A stretch of 47,092 bases of DNA from Providencia burhodogranariea DSM 19968 (GTDB taxonomy: Bacteria > Pseudomonadota > Gammaproteobacteria > Enterobacterales > Enterobacteriaceae): the NCBI RefSeq assembly GCF_000314855.2, contig NZ_KB233222.1:655356-702447 (forward strand), given 5' to 3'. Position 1 is the stretch's first letter. Every line of letters starts with the position of its first letter. The position numbers were made by a program, and so were the translations under genes. The notes under the pieces are model-generated. The model saw only the letters and a program-made list of their open reading frames with translations. It was not told the origin of the DNA and made no database searches. Shown piece by piece: positions 42,089 to 47,092 of this stretch.

Positions 42089-42260
42089 ATTAATGTGGTT
42101 GAAATAAGCAATTAAAGATCAACAGCATCTAAGATGTTATTCCCTATAAGCATGGGTAATAAAATGACTAGCATCAATACTACCTCTTAAGTATTATTTT
42201 TATTTTTGAAACGTGATCAACCACAGATTTTCACAAAATAGGCGGAGTCCATTTTCATAT

Positions 42261-42282
42261 AAATGTGATATTTATCGCATTT
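42261..42282 (+). promoter_or_regulatory. CRP-binding site of nupC
   Basis: AAATGTGATATTTATCGCATTT has TGTGA-N6-TCGCA, one base from the CRP consensus TGTGA-N6-TCACA, with A/T-rich flanks in a larger dyad CATATAAATG...CATTTATATG. Its centre is about 41 bases before the start expected from the -10 TAGAAT at 42300-42305, which is the class II activation geometry. E. coli nupC is likewise CRP/CytR controlled. Confidence 0.8.
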
Positions 42283-42299
42283 ATATGTTGGTTATTACA

Positions 42300-42305
42300 T
42301 AGAAT
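42300..42305 (+). promoter_or_regulatory. -10 element of the nupC promoter
   Basis: TAGAAT, with the -35 position overlapped by the CRP site. The start of transcription would be near 42312, giving a leader of about 35 bases. Confidence 0.55.
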
Positions 42306-42346
42306 ATACACATAAACCGATTTGTTGTATTTGTATGGAGTCGCAC

Positions 42347-43531
42347 ATGACCTCGATCCTGCATTTTGTTCTATCCCTTGTTGTAATTGGCGCTCTTGCA
42401 ATCTTGGCGAGCAGTAACCGTAAAGGAATACGACCTCGTTATGTCGTACAACTGCTTGTTATCCAAATTGCATTAGCATATTTCTTTTTGCATTCTAATG
42501 TAGGTTCTTCATTCGTACTCGCTGTTGCTGGCGTATTTAACCATTTATTAGGTTATGCAGCCGAGGGAACTAAATTTGTTTTTGGCGGCATGATCGAAGG
42601 TAATTTAGCATTCTTCTTCTTGCAAGTTCTCTGCCCAATTATCTTTATTTCAGCACTAATCGGTATCTTGCAGCATATTAAAATATTGCCTATCGTTATC
42701 CGTGTGATTGGTACTGTTCTATCAAAAGTGAATGGTATGGGTAAACTGGAATCTTTTAACGCTGTTAGTTCATTGTTACTTGGTCAGTCTGAAAACTTTA
42801 TCGCTTATAAAGACCAATTAGGTAGAATGTCTGACCGTAGAATGTACACAATGGCAGCAACCGCAATGTCGACAGTTTCTATGTCAATTGTGGGAGCTTA
42901 CATGACGATGTTAGAACCTCGCTTTGTTGTTGCAGCGCTGGTACTTAACATGTTTGGTACGTTCGTTGTTCTTTCATTAATTAACCCGTATCCGCCAGAA
43001 GCTGAAGAAGAGTTGCAAATGAGCAACATTCACGAAGGCCAAAGCTTCTTCGAAATGTTGGGTGAATATATTCTTGCAGGTTTTAAAGTTGCTATCATCG
43101 TATCAGCTATGTTGATCGGTTTTATCGCTCTAATTGCAATGGTAAATGGTATTTTCTCAGCGGCTTTTGGTATCAGCTTCCAAACTATGCTGGGCTATGT
43201 ATTCTATCCATTTGCCTGGATTCTAGGTATTCCTGCTGAAGAAGCACTACAAGTTGGTGGCATCATGGCAGTTAAAATGGTTACCAATGAGTTTGTTGCA
43301 ATGAGTGATTTACAAACTGCGGCCGCTGGCTTATCAACGCGTTCAGTTGGTATCTTGTCTGTCTTCTTAGTTTCTTTTGCTAACTTCTCTTCAATTGGTA
43401 TTGTTGCAGGGGCTATCAAAGGTCTGAATGAAAAACAAGGTAATACTGTTGCACGCTTTGGGTTAAAATTATTGTATGGTTCAACTTTAGTAAGCTTCTT
43501 ATCTGCGGCAGTTGTAGGATTGATTCTGTAA
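42347..43531 (+). CDS. nupC: Nucleoside/proton symporter NupC
   Basis: A 394-residue concentrative nucleoside transporter of the inner membrane (nucleosides except guanosine types in E. coli). About nine hydrophobic segments are seen. Core motifs are [44 protein letters not shown], and near the C-terminus [27 protein letters not shown] 42335 is in frame but overlaps the ribosome-binding site; ATG 42347 has GGAG six bases upstream and fits the family N-terminus. CRP control fits use of nucleosides as carbon. Confidence 0.96.
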   Translation: MTSILHFVLSLVVIGALAILASSNRKGIRPRYVVQLLVIQIALAYFFLHSNVGSSFVLAVAGVFNHLLGYAAEGTKFVFGGMIEGNLAFFFLQVLCPIIFISALIGILQHIKILPIVIRVIGTVLSKVNGMGKLESFNAVSSLLLGQSENFIAYKDQLGRMSDRRMYTMAATAMSTVSMSIVGAYMTMLEPRFVVAALVLNMFGTFVVLSLINPYPPEAEEELQMSNIHEGQSFFEMLGEYILAGFKVAIIVSAMLIGFIALIAMVNGIFSAAFGISFQTMLGYVFYPFAWILGIPAEEALQVGGIMAVKMVTNEFVAMSDLQTAAAGLSTRSVGILSVFLVSFANFSSIGIVAGAIKGLNEKQGNTVARFGLKLLYGSTLVSFLSAAVVGLIL

Positions 43532-43558
43532 TACTGCAAAAAATGTTAAAGTACAAAG

Positions 43559-43584
43559 CGGCGTTCATAATGAATGCCGTTTTT
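43559..43584 (+). terminator. intrinsic terminator of nupC
   Basis: CGGCGTTCAT, one base, ATGAATGCCG, then TTTTT; 10-bp stem with one G-T pair. The extremely small loop probably opens by a pair or two. It lies 15 bases before the ypeB start. Confidence 0.85.
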
Positions 43585-43599
43585 GTTTTTGGAGGACGA

Positions 43600-43815
43600 A
43601 TGGAAAAACAAGATTTAATCGATATGGCTAACACGTCAATGCCTTTTGGTAAATATAAAGGCCGCGCTTTGATTGATCTACCTGAAGAATACCTTCTATG
43701 GTTTTATAAGAAAGGTGAGTTTCCACAAGGGCGGTTAGGGCAACTTATGGAAATGACGTTAGGACTTAAAATTGAAGGGTTAGATGGCCTTGTAAAGCCT
43801 TTAAAGCGTATCTAG
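43600..43815 (+). CDS. ypeB: YpeB, DUF3820 family
   Basis: A 71-residue soluble protein with the DUF3820 pattern MPFGKYKGRALIDLPEEYLLWFYKKGEFPQGRLG. Function unknown; some related domains occur fused to exonuclease-like proteins. ATG 43600 follows a strong GGAGG, and an upstream extension to 43543 crosses the nupC terminator. It lies in the ligA/gltX neighbourhood, as in E. coli. Confidence 0.9.
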   Translation: MEKQDLIDMANTSMPFGKYKGRALIDLPEEYLLWFYKKGEFPQGRLGQLMEMTLGLKIEGLDGLVKPLKRI

Positions 43816-44149
43816 TAAACCTTTAGTTAATATTTTTCTAATACGTTTGTAAGCGTTTGTGAAAGACAATACACAATACTAACGCATCCTCTCTCAACGT
43901 CTGATGGCATTAATGCCATATCCGTACGAGTAATCATCTATTTCATCATTTAAATGTTCGATGAATTCATGCCTATTAGCTTTAGTGATCGAAAAGCTTC
44001 AGTAACATTGATATTGATTCGCTGAAATCAATACAGTATTCATTGCTATAATTTAATTTAAAAATTGATATTTAATAGGTTGCTACAAAATAGAATCAAA
44101 GAGATTGGGATATAAAGTAGTTATGGAATTTGATATTGATGAGAAGTTT
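43816..44149. other. gap between ypeB and the Ala tRNAs
   Basis: 334 bp, AT-rich, no gene. It contains one 8-bp stem hairpin, TATTGATT (44022-44029) with AATCAATA (44036-44043), which might end one of the flanking transcripts but has no T-run. Confidence 0.4.
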
Positions 44150-44225
<76 letters not shown>

Positions 44226-44263
44226 AATAGAGTGATTTTTAAGCCATCTAATTGGGATTTAGA

Positions 44264-44339
<76 letters not shown>

Positions 44340-44364
44340 AAACAAAATCTTTTGGACGGGAGGG

Positions 44365-44393
44365 ATAATATTCAAGCAATGTCAGGGTGTCAA
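44365..44393 (-). promoter_or_regulatory. promoter of the Ala tRNA pair
   Basis: On the minus strand, -35 TTGACA (44393-44388), 17-bp spacer, -10 TATTAT (44370-44365), followed by a GC-rich CCCTCCCG discriminator typical of stringently controlled stable-RNA promoters. Confidence 0.85.
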
Positions 44394-44764
44394 TCAAATA
44401 ATGTGGTTTTGGGTTTAACTGCTGAATTATAGAGCATTTAGTCAGCAATTGAAGGGATCTCGTACTTAAGTTATTAACCTTTTTGAGCCTTTCGTGTCTG
44501 AAGGAAAGTATATAAATCTGAGTAAAGGGTTTTCGAACGAGCCGTGTGAACGGAAAGATCCAATATGTAATATTTATCATGCAACACTAAGTATAAAAAA
44601 ACAAATGGGAGTGATGCATGTAACTTACTCAATGATTTTAATCAGTATTCAAAGAGAGAATATAAATGTAGGCAGACTTTGATATTCTGTTATAAACAAA
44701 GGGAGATAATAAGAGCACTTGGCTTTAATATGAAAAATACAGATAGAAATAGGTGCATTGAAAT
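44394..44764. other. gap between the Ala tRNA promoter and gltX
   Basis: About 370 bp without a convincing gene. The promoter region of the tRNAs is at its left end and the gltX hairpin at its right. Nothing else was recognised. Confidence 0.4.
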
Positions 44765-44793
44765 AGCCTCATGATGTGTTACACCATGAGGCT
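44765..44793 (-). terminator. hairpin downstream of gltX
   Basis: AGCCTCATG, an 11-base loop, CATGAGGCT: a 9-bp perfect stem 14 bases after the gltX stop. Only ATTT follows on the minus strand, so it is a moderate terminator. Confidence 0.65.
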
Positions 44794-44806
44794 GAGACAT
44801 TATAAA

Positions 44807-46228
44807 TTATTGAGCTGAAGCTTCACGTTCAGCAATAAAAGCGAGTGCTTTATCAATACGAGCAAGAGAGCGTACCTTCCCAATAGCATGAACGGTGACA
44901 TCTAGACCTGGTGATTGACCCGCACCTGTTACGGCAACACGTAATGGCATACCAATCTTACCCATACCAACGTCTAATTCAGTCGCTGTTTGTTCTATAG
45001 CTTGATGAACGTTTTCTGCGCTCCAATCGGTAATTGCTGCCAGTTTTTGTTTGACAGTTTCAAGTGGTTGACGAGCAACAGGACGCAAGTGTTTCTTCGC
45101 TGCATCGGCATCGAACTCTTCAAAATCTTCATAGAAATAATGGCAGGACTCGGCCATTTCTTTCAATGTTTTGCATCGCTCACCCAATAATTTGATCAGC
45201 TCAGTGAGCTGTGGCCCATTTTGGGTGTTGATATTTTGTTGTTCGATATGCCATGCAAGGTGAACGGCAACTTCTTCGGCTGGTAAATGGTTAATGTAGT
45301 GGTGATTTAACCACAACAGTTTATCTGTATTAAATGCGCTGGCAGATTTGCTAATCGCATCCAAGCTGAAATAATTAACCATCTCTTCACGAGTGAAAAT
45401 TTCTTGATCACCGTGTGACCAACCCAGCCTAACTAAATAGTTGAGCAGTGCTTCAGGTAAATAACCATCATCACGGTATTGCATTACGCTAACAGCGCCA
45501 TGACGTTTAGATAGTTTTTTACCATCATCACCCAAAATCATTGAGACGTGAGCATATTCAGGAACTGGAGCACCTAATGCTTTGAGAATATTGATTTGGC
45601 GAGGAGTGTTATTAATATGATCTTCACCGCGGACGACATGGGTAATTTCCATATCCCAATCATCGATAACAACGCAGAAGTTGTACGTTGGAGCGCCATC
45701 AGTACGACGAATGATTAGATCATCTAATTCTTGGTTACTGAATTCAATTGGCCCACGGATATTATCATTAAAGATAACAGAACCGTCTTGTGGGTTACGG
45801 AAACGAACGACGTGAGGTTCATTTGGCGTGTGGTTATGTGCATGGTCACGGCAAAGACCGTCATAGCGTGGTTTTTCACCATTTGCCATTTGTTTATCGC
45901 GCAATTCCTCTAAACGTTCTTTTGAACAATAGCAACGATAAGCAGTACCAGCGTCAAGCATCTGGTCAATAACTGCGTTATAACGGTCAAAGCGTTTAGT
46001 TTGATAATAAGGACCTTCATCCCAATTCAAATTTAACCAGTTCATACCGTCCATAATGGCATCGATAGCTTCCTGAGTTGAACGTTCCAAATCAGTATCT
46101 TCGATACGCAGAACAAATTCGCCCTGATTGTGGCGGCTGAATAACCAGGAATAAAGAGCTGTACGCGCTCCACCAACATGCAAATAACCAGTTGGACTAG
46201 GTGCAAAACGGGTTTTAATTTTACTCAT
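44807..46228 (-). CDS. gltX: Glutamyl-tRNA synthetase
   Basis: A 473-residue class I synthetase charging tRNA-Glu. The HIGH-type motif is in [12 protein letters not shown] (residues 11-22). The KMSKS-type motif is KKLSKRHG near residue 240. A cysteine-rich insertion [19 protein letters not shown]...YDGLC is the family's zinc-binding region. The C-terminal anticodon-binding cage ends in [15 protein letters not shown]. Synteny with the Ala tRNAs on one side and the Val/Lys tRNAs on the other matches E. coli. Confidence 0.98.
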   Translation of the reverse strand: MSKIKTRFAPSPTGYLHVGGARTALYSWLFSRHNQGEFVLRIEDTDLERSTQEAIDAIMDGMNWLNLNWDEGPYYQTKRFDRYNAVIDQMLDAGTAYRCYCSKERLEELRDKQMANGEKPRYDGLCRDHAHNHTPNEPHVVRFRNPQDGSVIFNDNIRGPIEFSNQELDDLIIRRTDGAPTYNFCVVIDDWDMEITHVVRGEDHINNTPRQINILKALGAPVPEYAHVSMILGDDGKKLSKRHGAVSVMQYRDDGYLPEALLNYLVRLGWSHGDQEIFTREEMVNYFSLDAISKSASAFNTDKLLWLNHHYINHLPAEEVAVHLAWHIEQQNINTQNGPQLTELIKLLGERCKTLKEMAESCHYFYEDFEEFDADAAKKHLRPVARQPLETVKQKLAAITDWSAENVHQAIEQTATELDVGMGKIGMPLRVAVTGAGQSPGLDVTVHAIGKVRSLARIDKALAFIAEREASAQ

Positions 46229-46643
46229 CGAGATTGCCTTAATTACAATACGTGGTTTCTAACGTGCTGAGGTTCTATATTTCATAGACACAGGTTAAGT
46301 GCAAAGTATATGCAAGTTGTGTTTTCGTGATAATAAAGGATGGGATATATTTCACATCTCGATTAATTGTCACTTGAAGTTAGCCAGCATGTCTAAAATG
46401 TTGTTCTATTCTATCACCCTATGGTGATTCCTCAATCAGGTTATCGATACTGAAACAAATAAAATCAGTCAGTAGAGCAAAAAATAGCTCTTTTTTAGAG
46501 TACGAATATATTTTTATTTTAATATTTGAATTGCGAGTCAGTATGAAATAACTGATATTTGGTTAAATAAGAATCTTTTCTGGTGAATATTGGAACATCT
46601 TGCTTATTTTTACAACGAACAGAAAAAAACTATTGAAAAACCG
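46229..46643. other. divergent gap between gltX and the tRNA operon
   Basis: About 415 bp, AT-rich, no gene. A weak gltX promoter may lie near 46290-46320 on the minus strand (TTGCAC and AATATA). Nothing else was recognised. Confidence 0.4.
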
Positions 46644-46671
46644 TTGACTCAGAACGAGGGATCCCTATAAT
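46644..46671 (+). promoter_or_regulatory. promoter of the Val-Val-Val-Lys tRNA operon
   Basis: -35 TTGACT (46644-46649), 16-bp spacer, -10 TATAAT (46666-46671), then a GC-rich GCACCTCC discriminator. The first tRNA begins 18 bases later. This is a typical strong, stringently controlled stable-RNA promoter. Confidence 0.92.
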
Positions 46672-46689
46672 GCACCTCCATCGACGACA

Positions 46690-46765
46690 GGGCGATTAGC
46701 TCAGTTGGTAGAGCACCTCCCTTACAAGGAGGGGGTCACTGGTTCGAACCCGGTATCGCCCACCA
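46690..46765 (+). tRNA. valU: tRNA-Val (UAC), copy 1
   Basis: 76 bases with encoded CCA: GGGCGATTAGCTCAGTTGGT start, anticodon TAC in CTCCCTTACAAGGAG, T-loop GGTTCGAACC. First gene of the operon. Identical in sequence to the next two copies. Confidence 0.98.
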
Positions 46766-46793
46766 CTGTCGAAGATAGCATAAATGAATAAAT

Positions 46794-46869
46794 GGGCGAT
46801 TAGCTCAGTTGGTAGAGCACCTCCCTTACAAGGAGGGGGTCACTGGTTCGAACCCGGTATCGCCCACCA
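46794..46869 (+). tRNA. valX: tRNA-Val (UAC), copy 2
   Basis: 76 bases, identical to copy 1, with a 28-bp spacer. Encoded CCA. Symbol by E. coli synteny. Confidence 0.98.
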
Positions 46870-46903
46870 TTTATTTATAAAAATGTGAAGTATATTATGA
46901 AGT

Positions 46904-46979
46904 GGGCGATTAGCTCAGTTGGTAGAGCACCTCCCTTACAAGGAGGGGGTCACTGGTTCGAACCCGGTATCGCCCACCA
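46904..46979 (+). tRNA. valY: tRNA-Val (UAC), copy 3
   Basis: 76 bases, identical to copies 1 and 2, with a 34-bp spacer. Encoded CCA. Symbol by E. coli synteny. Confidence 0.98.
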
Positions 46980-47005
46980 CTTCATAAAAAATCACATTAT
47001 CTTGA

Positions 47006-47081
47006 GGGTCGTTAGCTCAGTTGGTAGAGCAGTTGACTTTTAATCAATTGGTCGCAGGTTCGAATCCTGCACGACCCACCA
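47006..47081 (+). tRNA. lysV: tRNA-Lys (UUU)
   Basis: 76 bases with encoded CCA: GGGTCGTTAGCTCAGTTGGT start, anticodon TTT in TTGACTTTTAATCAA, T-loop GGTTCGAATCC. Last tRNA in the window; the operon may continue past the right edge. Confidence 0.98.
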
Positions 47082-47092
47082 CTCAAGAAAAT

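Noticed and set aside
43543-43599. Upstream extension of ypeB
   Set aside because: It spans the nupC terminator hairpin; ATG 43600 has a strong GGAGG.

Overview
The window is chromosomal DNA of a low-GC member of the Enterobacterales. The proteins read as close relatives of Escherichia coli K-12 homologues, and gene order follows the E. coli 52-57 min region (ndk-rlmN-rodZ-ispG-hisS-yfgM-bamB-der, hemF/ypeA, yfeY-yfeX, cysPTWA-cysM, crr-ptsI-ptsH-cysK-cysZ, zipA-ligA, nupC, ypeB, alaXW, gltX, val-val-val-lys tRNAs). The AT-rich composition, the protein divergence and a dispersed repeat family with ATACCC ends suggest Morganellaceae, most likely Providencia. The genus is an inference.

Layout. 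(1) 1-1353: the 5' end of a GC-rich vgrG (type VI secretion spike) leaving the left edge, preceded by a 50-codon reading frame that overlaps its start, then about 860 bp of AT-rich DNA with no convincing gene. (2) 1354-8959: yfhM-pbpC, a periplasmic alpha-2-macroglobulin lipoprotein and penicillin-binding protein 1C, followed by four tandem 80-bp repeat units. (3) 9708-19344: housekeeping genes ndk, rlmN, rodZ, ispG, hisS, yfgM, bamB and der, with repeat copies in several gaps. (4) 19505-21325: the most interesting segment. It is a two-gene operon whose promoter is covered by a nearly perfect palindrome matching the ModE (molybdate repressor) box. It encodes a class III periplasmic binding protein and a ModA/WtpA-like protein that lacks a signal peptide; no permease or ATPase gene is adjacent. 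(5) 21649-27258: rluF, a protealysin-like M4 metalloprotease, hemF, ypeA, yfeY, a collapsed insertion-sequence relic, and yfeX. (6) 27657-38390: sulfate/thiosulfate uptake and cysteine synthesis (cysPTWA, cysM, cysK, cysZ) surrounding the PTS phosphorelay genes (ptsH, ptsI, crr). (7) 38758-47081: zipA, ligA, nupC with a strong CRP site, ypeB, two Ala tRNAs and gltX, then a promoter with three Val tRNAs and one Lys tRNA.

Two unexplained dispersed sequences stand out. A structured element of about 200 bp lies just 3' of both ptsI and ligA, in sense orientation each time. A family of inverted-repeat elements of about 95-160 bp occurs in at least five gaps, once amplified as a tandem array. Several genes have longer possible reading frames than their likely true starts (rlmN, zipA, the ModA-like gene, ypeB, der, nupC, the M4 protease); starts were chosen from ribosome-binding sites and remembered homologue length. 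All family assignments come from recognition of the translated sequence, without database searches.
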